Positions 11,513 to 23,821 of a stretch of DNA of 64,000 bases are shown piece by piece (position 1 is the first letter of the stretch; each line of letters starts with the position of its first letter). The stretch is from Apiospora phragmitis (Eukaryota; Ascomycota; Sordariomycetes; Amphisphaeriales; Apiosporaceae), in NCBI GenBank assembly GCA_038363925.1, contig JAQQWL010000007.1, positions 1,364,001-1,428,000 on the forward strand, in the 5' to 3' direction. The notes under the pieces are model-generated. The model saw nothing but the letters and a program-made list of their open reading frames with translations. It was not told the DNA's origin and made no database searches. Both the position numbers and the translations under genes were made by a program.

Positions 11513-12781
11513 CTACAACTCATTTTCCGCTGAGACTTGAGCACTGATACTCTCGAAAATTAAATCCAACCATCGCGCCAAACGATAACCGGCGCGGGCG
11601 ATTTGAAGTTCAATGACCGGCGCAGCCCGCTCAAAATAGTTGAAAGCCAGCTCTTGACCAACGATAGCAGATGGTCCATCGGGTAACACTGTTGTGCAAA
11701 CATGAGCGTTCGACTCGGTCGCCCTTAGGTACTCTCGGCATTAGTATGGTTCTCTTCTTGGAATAAACGGGATATCTCCGGAAGAAGCAAAGGCAACTCC
11801 TCGAATAAACGGTGAATCCAACCCCCCTAAAACACTAGAAATAACAACTGGAATAGAAAGGAATAAACCCCGAGAGTCGCTTACCAAACCATCGCCGTCT
11901 TGATGGGATCGTCGAGATTCATACCATCCAGCCAAGAATTGTTTCGAAACTTGCCAGTCCTAACCTCTGCGGAGAGGTTACGAGCCCATGCCAAGGCGGC
12001 TGGATACGGCTGCCGATGAATGCCACCAAGCAACTTTTCGGCGATGCTAGTGTCCCAAACGTGGTGAAGCGATAATTCAGTGCTCGCCCACTTGACATGA
12101 ATGCCGTTGCCACCCTGTGCGACGTTTTCTGCGTGCAACGGTTGATGAATATCGCCCATGAAATGGATGATGAACTTGGCTGCCTGGTTTCGCCTCCATG
12201 CCACCAAGTCGCTGCCCAACATTTGACTGGTGTAATTCTCAAGGCGGAAACGACGCAGCCATCCTTCGCCCAGGGCGTCAGTAATACACTCTGGAGTATG
12301 TCTTATGAGGGCAACTAGGCAGCTCTAGATTGAAGCCGTATACTCAACCCTCCCGAGACGCTGAAAAGGGGAATGAACCACGAGAGTCGCCTGCTTACCT
12401 CTTTGCAGTCGCGTTCAAAATCCACATGACAATTTGTGGGTGGTGCATCCTTCGCATCGATGAAATGATAATTCTTTGTGAAACGGCCTTCAACTCAGTC
12501 TTAGTAACACCCTTTTGAACGACCCTTTCATCTTTCTATAATCGCGTTGTACGAGCAAGCGTGGGCTCACCCCACTTTATGTACCGGATCGTGTCTGCCC
12601 ACGTAGCTACGCCCGCTAAGTAGTGTGCCGTATCATTTCGCAGCAGGTCTTTGAAATAGGCGGCAGTGTCTTCGCCGACGAACTCAGAAGCGAGGTAGGC
12701 GATGGTGATGTGACCTAAACTGCCCCAGCTGTACGCCGTGGGGAGGACGAGAAGCCCAATAGTCGCCGTGGACAATCTCAT
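11513..12781 (-). CDS. Secreted S1/P1-type nuclease, one apparent frameshift
   Basis: This zinc-dependent single-strand nuclease/3'-nucleotidase family is secreted. The signal peptide MRLSTATIGLLVLPTAYS is followed by WGSLGH, where the mature Trp-1 binds zinc. Family motifs follow in order: LAGVATWADTIRY, FTKNYHFIDAKDAPP, DGCVVSAL, HFMGDIHQPLHAE, GGNGIHVKW, HHVWDTSI and a last-exon C-terminus (WATESNAHVC, APVIELQIARAGYRLARWL). Exons are 12781-12571, 12493-12399, 12263-11885 and 11723-11513. Exon 2 could instead start at 12487, because two in-frame AGs lie 6 nt apart. A single base is missing near 12240: DGCVVSAL is in one frame and ENYTSQMLGSD in the next. Corrected length is 298 aa, normal for the family. 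All zinc-ligand motifs are present. It has no close neighbour. Confidence 0.87.
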
Positions 12782-13888
12782 GATGGAGGCACAAGGACAA
12801 GCACAGCGCTGGCAAACTCAACAATGGCCAGAAAGTACGAGAGAAACAATTATGTATGTATTCAAAAATGATGATACTTATGGTTTGTTGATGTCCGGAA
12901 CATAGGCGACACGGTACGTTACGCGACGACAGTCCAGTCCAGTTAACGTACCTGATGGCGGAGATACGGTGGCGGTTGGTGCAGGTGGCTTCCTGCATGC
13001 GGCTGCTGAGGGAACGTCCCATCTGCCTGATTCGCTCAGAGCGCACCATCTCAGATGACATTTGCTGCAGGAAATGACACAAATACCCCCGGGTTCGATG
13101 ATGTGACTCAACTTTTACGTTTTGCTTGTGCTTCAACGATACAGCAGCAGAATATCGCTCATCTCCCGAACTACAGGGGAGAGGAGGTACTTGAAAGACG
13201 TTACGAGCATTAGAAGTTGGCTGGGGATTATTACAATCATAACGTTGCTTGCAGGAATGATGCGATGCGACCCAGAATCCATCGGTGCATATTCATGGTG
13301 ACGGTTTGTACGTAAGTTTTCGTGCCGGTAATGCAGCCCCAAGCACTCGGGATCTGCTAAAAGCAGGTGAGGGCGGCAGGTGATGGACGATAAACGGGAT
13401 GCACTAGATCCGCGTGAATTTATTGGACGGCTGGCCTCCAAGTGAAGGTGAGCATGAGGCCTTTCCGGTTTCGTCATTGCTCACGGCCCATTAAACTTTT
13501 GGCTTATCACCTTGCCCACTTGCTCTGGTCGTACAAAACCAGCCACTGATAAGAGAAAATTGGGCAGTCTCTTTTGTTGCAAAGCAGCCTATCACGGCTC
13601 GTACAAGTCTAGCTGACTCCCTTCCTTCTCGCTACCTATCTCGTAGTTCATATGGGAACCCCACGAAGCGGAACATTGGCCCACCTGACGATTCTGATAA
13701 GAAAGCCAGCCCCGTTTCCGCAGCTATCTTGTCATTGTGATCGAAGGGTTGGCAGCCGAGATTCTTCCTATATACTTCTCTCCTCCAGGACCGACCGGAT
13801 CAACTACCAATCTTTGCCATCAATCCGCTCTTACTGGTCTCAGAACGTCACCTTTCACCAACTTCGACTCTACGTCCCGGGGATTAAT
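12782..13888. other. Divergent intergenic region
   Basis: This spacer lies between the minus-strand S1 nuclease and the plus-strand PQ-loop gene, so it should hold both promoters. ORFs here (for example minus 13133-13477) have no recognisable content. A pyrimidine-rich tract (about 13617-13640) precedes the PQ-loop gene. Confidence 0.4.
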
Positions 13889-15221
13889 ATGGCCGTCGTC
13901 CATGGCATTTCGGTGCACGAGGCCCTCTCAGGCGTCTTCGGTAGCATTTCTCTTACCGCCTGGATATGCCTCCTGGTTCGTTTTCCCTTTTGGCCCGCTG
14001 CTACGTCACTCGGGCCTGCTTCATTGGACTGGGCGGAATCTGACTGATCTTTGGTATAGCTTCCCCAACTCTTGACGAATTACAGGGCACAGAGCGCGGA
14101 AGGCCTATCTATGCCATTTCTTCTCATTTGGTTGTTTGGTGATATCGCAAACCTATGTGGTACGTTGAATCTCTGTCTTATCATACCTACCTGAGCTACA
14201 GTTATGCATTGGCGGGTTTTGGCTTTTTTTGAGTTGAACAATGCACCTCATGAACCTTGCGGATATGCTCCGGGCTACCAACCGCCTTGCATTGAAGCTC
14301 AATCTCGTCTCTAGCTGAACCGGCACGTGCCTTTGCTTACCACTGCCCAATTCCGCAGGCGCCCTCGTGACCGGCATCGCACCCACCGCAACGGCCCTAG
14401 CAGCGTACTTCTGCTTCTCGGATCTCGTTTTGATCAGTCAGTGCCTATACTACAACACGCTGAATGCCCGCCGTGCCCGCCAGCGAACAACATCGAACGC
14501 CACCGATGCATCCGAGGATGAGCCGCTACTGCGCCGAAGGAGGGCCTCTTCTGGAGCGGCCCTCCCGGGCTCCCAGCGTCGCAACTCGATGCGCCACGAA
14601 GAATCTGGCTTCGACCCCATCCGCCGTGTTGTCACGGGCGAGGACGAGACGCCCGACAGCAACCCGGCGCTCCACAACGCTCTAAGCATCGCAGCCGTGT
14701 ATATCGTGGAAACCCTCGGCTGGTTTGTTTCATACAAGGCGGGTGCGTGGGACGGCCCCGAGTCTCCCGACCAGCCTGCAGCGAAGTCGGCTGTTGCCAT
14801 TGTCGGCATGTCGCTGGGCTATTTGAGCGCGGTCTGTTATCTCTGGTAGGTCGCGTGAAATTAGAAGTTTCTGTGTGTGCAGTGCTGACTTATTCCAGTG
14901 CCCGGATACCTCAAATCATCAAGAACTACCGGGAGAAGTCCTGCGAAGGTATGTCGCCGCATACGCAAATAATGCATGGGATGTTCAGAACTGACTGGTC
15001 ACATGACAGGTCTTGCATTACTGTTCTTCTTGCTATCTTTGACGGGCAATCTTACTTATGGCGCAAGTGTATTTTCGTATTCGCAGAATGCCGACGACAT
15101 CATCAAGGCCATTCCCTGGCTGCTTGGGTCTTTGGGCACCATGGTTGAGGATTGCATCATTTTCTACCAGTTTTCGATCTACACGCCTAAGCGAGAACCG
15201 AAGACCAATGGGGCGGTATAG
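13889..15221 (+). CDS. PQ-loop vacuolar/lysosomal basic amino-acid transporter (YPQ1/RTC2 type)
   Basis: Members of this family export cationic amino acids across the vacuolar membrane. Five exons (13889-13975, 14060-14159, 14359-14845, 14899-14948, 15010-15221) join without frame problems to 311 aa. The first PQ motif is split by intron 1: ICLL, then LPQLLTNYRAQSAEGLS. The second is ARIPQIIKNYREKSCEGLA across the last two introns. Membrane segments include SGVFGSISLTAWICLL, MPFLLIWLFGDIANLCG, TALAAYFCFSDLVLISQ, LALLFFLLSLTGN and LLGSLGTMVEDCIIFYQF. A polar loop of about 80 residues (residues 115-190, with RRRRASSGAA) sits between the halves, as in YPQ proteins. An upstream in-frame ATG at 13652 adds sequence without family resemblance, so the start at 13889 is preferred. 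Confidence 0.9.
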
Positions 15222-15901
15222 ATGGGTTGAGCTGATAGCGGCTGATTCGATCTACGGATTTAAGGCACAGGGTTGACTGCATCGAGTTATATCTATTGAT
15301 CTGCCTTGCATGGGTACGGAGTCTGATTTTGTTGATTACTAGCATTGATACCGGCGGTCAGCATTCGAAGCAATTGACTTAATAGATTTTCACAGCTCGA
15401 ATGACATGCTTCCCATGATGAATATTTGTGGGTTTATAAGCGTTTTTGTTTTTGGGGTATAACATTTATTACATCGACGCGAGTGCCGCACTCACTTTTG
15501 CAGCAGTACCATTTGTCTCACGGCATTTGCCAATTGAATCCGAAATCAATGCTCAGCACCATCCAGCAGGCTTGTAACTGTAGCAATCAAGCCAGTTACC
15601 AACTGTTCGCCTCCGCCATCAGGTAGAAAAGGCCAACAAGTTGGCAAGTCTCCAATGACTCAGTCGCCTCAGTATATTCCGGCACCCTCCCGAGGCTGCC
15701 GCCCTTGAATGACTTGTACTGGCAAGGAACTGTCCCGGATGAGCATGATCCGAGCCCGAATACGACAATCAAAGTGGCATGCGCAAAGCGATTATATGGT
15801 AGGCCCGGAGAGCCAAGATGTCGTGTTTGTTCTTCGACATTTCTTGATGAGAGGGGTGTGTGGTGCAGCGCATGCGCATACGGACCGGCCCAGCATCAAG
15901 A
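15222..15901. other. Intergenic, convergent 3' ends
   Basis: This separates the end of the PQ-loop gene from the end of the small secreted-protein gene on the other strand. I see no gene or repeat. Confidence 0.4.
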
Positions 15902-16192
15902 TCACTGCTTCTTGGGCACGGGGGCGACACGACTAGTGCGCAGGGGACTGTTTGTTCCCAGGTCGAATATTAGCAAAGAACGACTTCATACACGGAGAAA
16001 AGGAGAGAAAGAGAGAGAGATGGGAAGGTGCTTCCTAAGAACTTACGCGCAACCTTGAGGCGTTGTCACGCCGAAGAAGCAGTCGTCGGCAACCTTGGGC
16101 ACGACCTGGTCCTGCAGGATGGGGGTGATGACCACACCGGCCGAGGCGAGGGACGCGGCGGCGGCGAAGAGGAGAGCAAAGGTGGTCTTCAT
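15902..16192 (-). CDS. Small secreted protein (63 aa)
   Basis: The start MKTTFALLFAAAASLASA is a clean signal peptide. The mature part is short: VVITPILQDQVVPKVADD, then CFFGVTTPQGCA and APLRTSRVAPVPKKQ, with two cysteines in the motif CFFGVTTPQGC. Exon 1 is 16192-16047 and ends in phase 2 at a GTAAGT donor. A CTAAT-type branch site precedes the acceptor aacaaacag, and exon 2 is 15947-15902. The intron is 99 nt. A TATA-like element (ctatatacc on the minus strand, 16341-16350) lies about 150 bp upstream of the start. The function is unknown; size and secretion fit a small secreted or effector-like protein, but nothing shows a host interaction. Confidence 0.68.
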
Positions 16193-18664
16193 CTTGACTA
16201 GTGGTGTGGGTAGTGTTCGTGTGCGGCGTCGACTAGGTATGTGTGATATATTACTGCTTGCTTCCTCAGACCAGCTGCGTTGTTTTTTTTCGGTCTTCTC
16301 GATTGCAGGTTATTCTCGAAAAGATGGGACTAGCTATGTAGGTATATAGTGACAGAGAGCAAGCAGGCGCGCGATAGATGGTAATGTATAATTGTAGTAG
16401 AAAAAAGAGAGGGTAGTTGTAAAAGATCACGGATCTTGTTACTTAGAATGGAATACGCGCAGCGGAAGAAATGGACGATGGCGACGACAAGAAGATTATA
16501 CTAAGGAAGAAGAAGACTACAAATGAATCTATCACGGACACTACAGGGGAAAAAAGGGACTTGAGCAGAATGAACTGGTTTCCCAGGCGTGGGTTACCGT
16601 CGGACAGTAGACAGGGCCAACTCGCCCCGCAAATGCGCTTGCTTCGCCATGTCTCGGCTTGTGACGTGCCATAGAACGACTCCATACCTACCGAGGAAAG
16701 GTAGGTTTGGTAGAAAGCTCGGATGGTACGATGCGACCCCAATGGCCCAGCAGACGCTTGGGATCGCAGCAAGCTCAGGGCTCCTCTTCGTTCTCTCAGC
16801 CCCCCTCAATCTCTCTTAATGCTGCTGCAGCCTGTGCCGGCCAGACCGAGAGTGAGTAGTAGTAGGCTTAGCAGCAGCATATTTTTCACTTTGTGTCTGT
16901 ACTGGGCGCCTTCACCGACTCTGCGACGGAGGTCGTCGCAGGGGCCCTGGCGATCAAGCAAGACCGAAGTGTGAGGGTTTCAGGAAAAAGGCAGGCAAAA
17001 GTGAAACGAAACGGGGCCGAAATGTGCTGTTGTGTACATAGTAGCAGCAGTTTACGTCCGTGAGTCTCCTACATAGACTAGTCCTCTGCTACTCTATGCT
17101 TGTCTTTTCGTGCACGCTTACAGGACAATGGCAATTGAGGCAAAGAGGAAGAAAAAAAAGCAAAATATGAACGATCACGGGTTACTCGCCCGCTACATAC
17201 AAAGACGCCGGCATGCGCCGCCACCGCCAGTGGTTAAATAGACGCAGACTCGCAGAGAGGTGTTGGCGTTTGGGAATCCTGCTCGTGGCCCCCAATCAAT
17301 TCATGCAGGAACAGAAACTCCATCTCTCCAGGCCGTTCCTTCCAGCTTCCAGGTTGCGTCGTCTCTGCCCCCAGCATGCGCCCGGGGGGTCTCTGTTGCA
17401 GATCCAGGGTTCTCAAACGGGAACGTCAGGGATGCTATCGCTTGTCTAATTGGGCGGCAACACCAGTCGGCATTTTCCTGCCGCTCGTCAATATCGCGAA
17501 AAACAGCCTCAACCCTCCCTAGAGGCTACGCTGAATAAAGTTACACAGAAACGGGAGCTAAGGGCAGGCGAGCAGGCCAGGAAGCAGGTCAGTAAACTTG
17601 TGTTACGGCTCTGCTTGCTGATGAGGTCTATCGTGTTAGAGTGCGCGGTAATGCCTTATCCAGCGATCAATGACGACAATGTATGATGCTAACGTAGTAC
17701 AACAGAATTGGCTGTTGCGCGCAACCTTCTGGAAGATCGACAGGCATCAAATAAATGAAGATGTCAGAAAAGGCGTGTTGACAAGGTTCGGATGAATATC
17801 TTCGGATCGATGAAGACCGCTTCGCTGCCTAGCTGATATCGCCAAGCTGTGGGTGACAAGTCGCAAACCCCGTACATCTCAAGTCGTGGCAGATTTGATG
17901 TTGTTGATCAGCGTCTAACTATACAAAATGAAGCAAACATACGGCGTGTATGCGAATGGGTCTTGCCAAACACATCCTAACCTCGCGATGCCATTCGCTT
18001 GACTTTTCGAACTCTACTGCGGTCAGAAAATTGTGTAATTCAGTGACCAGGTTTCTGAGGCTCAGTATTGGCGAGTCATGTATAATGTGGTTGTATCGTA
18101 CATCAGAAGGCTCTAAAGAGAATGGTGCTTTCGCACACTGTTTGTCACGAGAGAGGCTCCTTCCAAGGTCAGCGCAGCAATGTTGGATGTTGCGCGTACG
18201 CACCCTCCCTTCCTTTTGTCTGCACGAGTACAGACAAGCGTCCCAAATATACGAATTAAGGAGGGTGCATGTTGCATTCAATCCTGGATTTATTCCTGTT
18301 TCTCGCCCGATTAGAAGGCGATTGGTGGTTTGAACGGTGGTCTTACTTCATCGTACGATAAGATGGTCCTCACCACCACCACGCACTGAGTGCAGCCTTG
18401 CTATACTCTAAAATCATGCGACTAATTAGGAAGCCGCCGGCGTTAATATACTGAAGGTCTTTAGCGTCTCAGTGTACATGATACACGCAATTTATATATC
18501 GATGCGATCCCCAGCCTCGGGCCTACTTAAGCCTCTCATTACCGTATATCATTATTGTCAATCACCGTAAAGAACAAGACACACAGCTCAAGAAAGCCAA
18601 CGACAAGGGAAGAGAACCTGTAGCCGATAGTAGCAACCAGATTTGCACAGGACCGACGAAGACT
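16193..18664. other. Long intergenic region (2.5 kb)
   Basis: No gene could be supported. Many short ORFs on both strands lack domains. The first 160 bases carry the promoter of the small secreted-protein gene, including its TATA-like element. Confidence 0.4.
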
Positions 18665-19021
18665 ATGAGCGCAATGGAGAACACCCAGACATCTAGCATC
18701 TCGGAGCCGACGACCCGGGGCCGTCCGTCGACGTTGGCGGGACCCGAGGGTCCGGTGTCGCGCCCGCGCCGCATCCACATCCACAAGTCGCTCGCCAGGA
18801 CGGTCGACTGGGAGATCTACGACAGGCGGGCGGAGCGCGAGGCGCGCCGGTACACCGACGAGGAGATCCTGGTGTCGCTGAGCGCGCGCAACGCCCTCGC
18901 CCTGCACGGCGCGCTGTCGCTGCTGCTGTCGCCTGCTTCGTCCACGGCGTCTGACTCTTCCACCTCCTCGAGGTCGTCAACGTCGACGACCACGACGATG
19001 CCGTCGCTGTCCAAGGCCTAG
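18665..19021 (+). CDS. Hypothetical protein, basic/acidic with Ser/Thr tail
   Basis: This is a single-exon frame of 118 codons. It starts MSAMENTQTSSISEPTTRGR and contains the charged segment HKSLARTVDWEIYDRRAERE and then ARRYTDEEILVSLSARNALA. It ends in a Ser/Thr-rich tail. The third positions are strongly G/C from about 18700 on, unlike the surrounding DNA, which supports real coding. There is no signal peptide or membrane segment. Antisense ORFs over the same GC-rich stretch are taken as shadows. I do not recognise a family; Met4 is an alternative start. Confidence 0.5.
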   Translation: MSAMENTQTSSISEPTTRGRPSTLAGPEGPVSRPRRIHIHKSLARTVDWEIYDRRAEREARRYTDEEILVSLSARNALALHGALSLLLSPASSTASDSSTSSRSSTSTTTTMPSLSKA

Positions 19022-22000
19022 AGGAGAAGGAAGATGCATTATCAAGTCACTGGCCGGCTCAACCGAACGACGTCTCACATTCAGGTGGAGGGGGGGAGTG
19101 GGTGGGCAGAAGGGTGGAGGCTCGTCAAAGGAGAAGCGTGGAGTCGTCGCGCTTCCCGGGCGTCCGGAGCGCAGAGGGTGCGATGCCGAGGAACGTTGAC
19201 CCGAAGTAGTTGTCTGGCAAACCTGACTTTTGGAGGTATAAAGGGAAAGTAGTGTGTTCTTGTTGGAAACACGACTCCCCTTCTTTCACCGATTACCCTT
19301 GCGCCGGATGGCACTTGGCATGAGGCGATCGAAACTCCTGGCGAACCTACGACGACCATGCGACCGGAAGGACACGACTCGACGACTGGGCCCTGATCTA
19401 GGCCACTGAACCGGACGGCTTTCTTTTACAGGGATGATACGACCCACGGATTTCTCGATTTGCACAGGATGACATGGCGGCGCAGCTTCACGATGGCTTC
19501 TCCCTGGGGCCCGTGGAGGGAGTGATGGTACTTTGGACACGAAGCGAAAACGGCCCGCAGACACTCGGTCGGTCAGCGATCGCAAGGATCCTATTGGTAC
19601 GATGTATATTGGGGACTGTTCTCGAGTTAATTCGTTATTTTATATGCGAAAACCGGTCTCATGTTGTGTTGGATGCCGATGTATCTCGCACCCTCACAAC
19701 AACGAACACCTTTCCCAGGAGGTTGCGATGGTTGGTAGCTTGGTTGGAATGTGGTTTCGGCGACCGCGCGGCGGTCTAAGGATACCGTGTCCTACGAAAC
19801 CAAACATCAGGCGGCCAAGTACAACATATCGGACAGATGGTGACGGCCATTCAACCGGAATCGCCTCGTCTTCGTCTCCCAAGGACGAGTACAAGAACGG
19901 GCTGTTGACGCAATGCTCTTTTGCAGAAGGATGAAGACTTGGCGCACATGCTACTCCGATAGGATGGGGGCCCGAGATGTTTCCAGTTTCCGAGCTTTAT
20001 CGGGACGCACTTAAAAGAGTATTCTACATACCACGAGTGTTCATCGTCACTGAGCTCCTTTGGTTCCTGTCGAGGTGATGGAGGACCTAACTAGCACGAA
20101 TCGAATAAACGTTTACAACATGGATGATATTCTCCAAGGCTTCATAGGTGTCACTTGTGCAATACTGGGAAACAATATACCCAGCACAACCCTTTAGGGT
20201 TCAATGAATCGCTTTGGCATTTAGTAACAGTTGTCGCCTTGCTAGGGATCTTTTGCGCTCGTTTTGCCGCCAGCTATCGTATCCACGGCTGTCTTGGTGA
20301 ATAGTTCGTGTGATGCCCGTTACACAGCCCTAGACAGATGAGTGAGCTTCAGGTACGACGTATGTCATAACCTGGCCCAGTCATCAACTCCTTAAGAAGA
20401 GGACTAGGGAGCTCTTGGCAATGCACGATCAGGATAAGATTTGGGTAGTCGGCCGTAACGCAGGCTGCTTAATATGCTGCACTAACAAACCTTCCGTGGC
20501 CTTGATTTAGGAGACGGACGTAAATGAGACGTACGTGTACTTGCTTCAGGGGCGCTGAACCACGTCGGCGCCGGCTTATTCGAGGAGGCTAATCATCCGA
20601 GTAGACAATTATCCCGAGAAGAAGAAGAAGAAGAAGAAGAAAAAGGAAAGTAAATGACATTAATGCAATGGAGATAATGGTTTGTCGTTTTAAGAAAGAA
20701 CAGTCGCCAACATCGAAGCTGAAAGCAAGCGGGGGACCTCATGCAATAGGGAAGGCAGTAACATGCATTTGCATATGGAGGTCAGCACCTTAATGTTATT
20801 GTCATCTCTCATCGATATTCGGTCCGAAGTGAGGTAGTAAAGTGTAGCTCGACGCGCCTTGGAGACAGGTTAGCCTTCGCCTTGGAGTCAAAACCGAGCA
20901 AATCGGATTGCATCTGACGATCGGAGTCTTGTTCCGCTTCGCAGCACGGCAATACATACCTGGCTGCGGTAACTGTTCAACACTGTTGAAAACACAACCA
21001 CCCCCAGCTCAGCCTACAAACACTATATCGCCAGCCAGCAAAAGGGGACTGCTTAACAACAGGCGGTTTTATTATCTATCCTCCACAAGTTGCAACAGCC
21101 CGAACTCCATTCCATGAAGCTCGCTCAGCGTCGTGTCACAAGAACCGCCAGCTAGCTACATGTATACCACGATCCATAGCGTTTGAGCTTACGGGATTTG
21201 AACCTACCAATACGGTTCTGTGTATCTGGCCCTCAGCGATGACAGGGCAAAGCACCAGAATTTGTCCATCATGACCCATGTGGACATGTGGACATTGGGA
21301 CTTTGTTGCTTTTCTGTACTCATATTCTTGTCACTTCTCCTTTCTTCTCAGGATCTTACTCCCCGAGTATAACAGACAATGGGCTATTGTACTGGCTTGC
21401 AATCACAATTATCCCGGCTTTTTTATTATGATTACATGTAGCTTCATACCGACTTCCCCGGCTCTATGCCAGAAGAGGGGACCAGTGGGGCACGGGCAGT
21501 ACAAGTTCCAAAATCTAGGGGCAATCATCAGCCGGTGCTAATGCTAGGGATTGAAGATAAGCAGCCCAATTAGATCACATATAAGACCGCCCTTGTGCAA
21601 TGTACACTCGAGGTCATGTACCTTGCTTGTAAGTACTGAAGAAGAAGCAACTGAAAAGATTATGTTTATCGTATGAGCAAGGTGACTGATCCCATCCTCA
21701 CCAGACACGTTACAATTCAGACGGAATCCCACCCCTTATCGAATTTAACTATCCTGACGTCAGGAATGAGACAATCCAGACTACTGGGCCTTGAGCTTCT
21801 CGAACGATCAGCGTCACGTCGAAGCCCTTCACATTAGCGATTGGCCTGCGTCGCCTCGGAAACGCCTCGCGCCCAGTTTTGGTGCCTTTGAAAAGCAAGC
21901 AAACGAAAGCCAGACTGACGACTTAATGCCCTCAGGCGAGCCGCCACCACTTGCTCTAATCCCTCCCAGCTGAGCTACTGAGAACACACTTCACTGGACA

Positions 22001-23821
22001 AAAGGATTGCTTAAGATTTCACCGAGTCAAATCGTGTATCGAGACCGTAACGGACATTCAAACTTGCTTGCTCTTCAGTCAGAATCTCTCCCAAGGTAAC
22101 TAATATTGGTGCACTGAACCACATAGTAGCTGATCCCACCCACCACAATTATATAGCATCGTTGTCATCGGCAGCAAATGTGTGACAGCACGAACCACAT
22201 CGTAAGATGGCTGAACTTCTTCTGCTAAAAGGGTGCGTTGGCTGCCCCCCTGCCTGCCTGCCAGCTTGTTTCCCTTTGGCCCAGATCAGCCCCAGAGACC
22301 CAATAGAGTCACATTGGCGGGGTTATGACAGCTCGTGCCCCGGTGGCTCCCCCGCCTCCCTCCGATCATCACAGAGGCTATCTGCAAAGGGTACGAGAGC
22401 TGTTGACGCATCCCCAGGCCCGCACAGTTTGGTCCAGTTCGGTTATCAGCACGGCCGCTTTGAAGAACCAACCTGATCAAAGTCCCCTAGTGCTGAGCTA
22501 TTTCTCGGGATCTAGGCCGGACACTGGACTTGGCGGGGCCCCCATTCCTTATGGACGTACTTTCTGCCTTGGACCCCTGAGATTTGCAATGTTTTTGCTC
22601 CTTGAGGGAAACCTTAAAAAAGGTTGGTGACATGTCGGAACGTCTGAACTGGACTGGGCGTCTGGTCACAATCACACACCCTCTTGAGATTAACCTTGGG
22701 CTGTTTGTTGTGTTACGCTTGCTACTGTACCGTTGGAGAGAGTTTCTGCTGTGCAGCAGAACAACACCTAGGGAGCTGCATCCTGCCTTGAACTAAGAAG
22801 GCTACTCGCAGTGATTTTGTCCGGGTCACCGACAACTCAAACCAGCTCATCTGCTTGTGCGCGTTTACAAAGAATAAATCTCCGCAAATATTGGAAGGTC
22901 GGGGAGTTGAAGGAGTACAGACAGAGCGGTTACCTACTATTTCCCACTCTATCCCGTTCCTGTCCGTAGCGACGCCAACTCCAGCTCTAAGTGATGTGCC
23001 ACTCCTCTGGGCGGCACCAGTAGGTGACCGACAGAGTATTCGAGCCCTCTCCTCCCACTTTCTCCACACGAATGAGGTTGTCTTTCGCTTCTTCCCACCC
23101 ACCCACACGCTCACGCTTTCGATCTCGCCCACGGCCACCTCTCCCACCACTACCACCACCACCACCACTAATACAGTAATACGCGGCTTCACTTACACGG
23201 GCCCAGGCACTTAGCTGTTGTCCAACCCAAGCCAAGTCGCAGCCCTGAACATCTAGGCCGTGTGCTTGACAACGATAGTGCCTTGATACTGTTGCATTTC
23301 ATCAGCCAGATAGCCAGAACAAGAAAAAGGCGACCAAAGCCATCCACTTCGTCGTTCACCAAAAGTAACGACAGCCCGGGAAGGGAAGGGAGCACGAACG
23401 GGAGACGGGACTTTTTTTTTTTAGATTGGATTTGGTTTCCCATTGATCGACTGCCAGGTTCATCTCTCACCTCTCTTCCTTCTTGCTCCACTCTCGACCA
23501 GGAAATCTCCACCACCAAAGCAATCAATCGATTCGCTCCCGCCCGCCTACACCAGGCATCGGGGCGTATAGCTGCCGTCGTATGTACCGGGGCCCCTTGC
23601 TGTCTGGCATAGTACAGCACTGCTGCCACGGGACTGGGCGTTGCATAACATTGATTGAAAGCCCCCACCCACTCTCTCTGTTGACCGCATTCCGCATCGC
23701 AAAGCCGCCCAACCGATCGGTAAGCCTGCCTAACCTGTGCTGGCTCAATCTATCTATCCGACACGCATGCTCTCGTTCTCTGCCTATGTCTCTCGACTTT
23801 TCCCGACACAAACAGTGATGC
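19022..23821. other. Long intergenic region (4.8 kb)
   Basis: I see no supportable gene in this stretch. It contains a (gaa)n microsatellite at about 20617-20641, a (ccacca)n tract at about 23149-23168 and a T-run at 23411-23421. The last few hundred bases are rich in C and T, as expected for the promoter and leader of the RBR ligase. A T-loop-like word (ggatttgaacc, 21193-21203) was examined as a tRNA and rejected. Genes of many tiny exons could escape reading by eye. Confidence 0.4.

Noticed and set aside
21185..21262. Possible tRNA on the minus strand, suggested by ggttcaaatcc
   Set aside because: The T-stem has mismatches, no matching 7-bp acceptor stem exists at the right distance, and no clear D-arm or anticodon loop is found.
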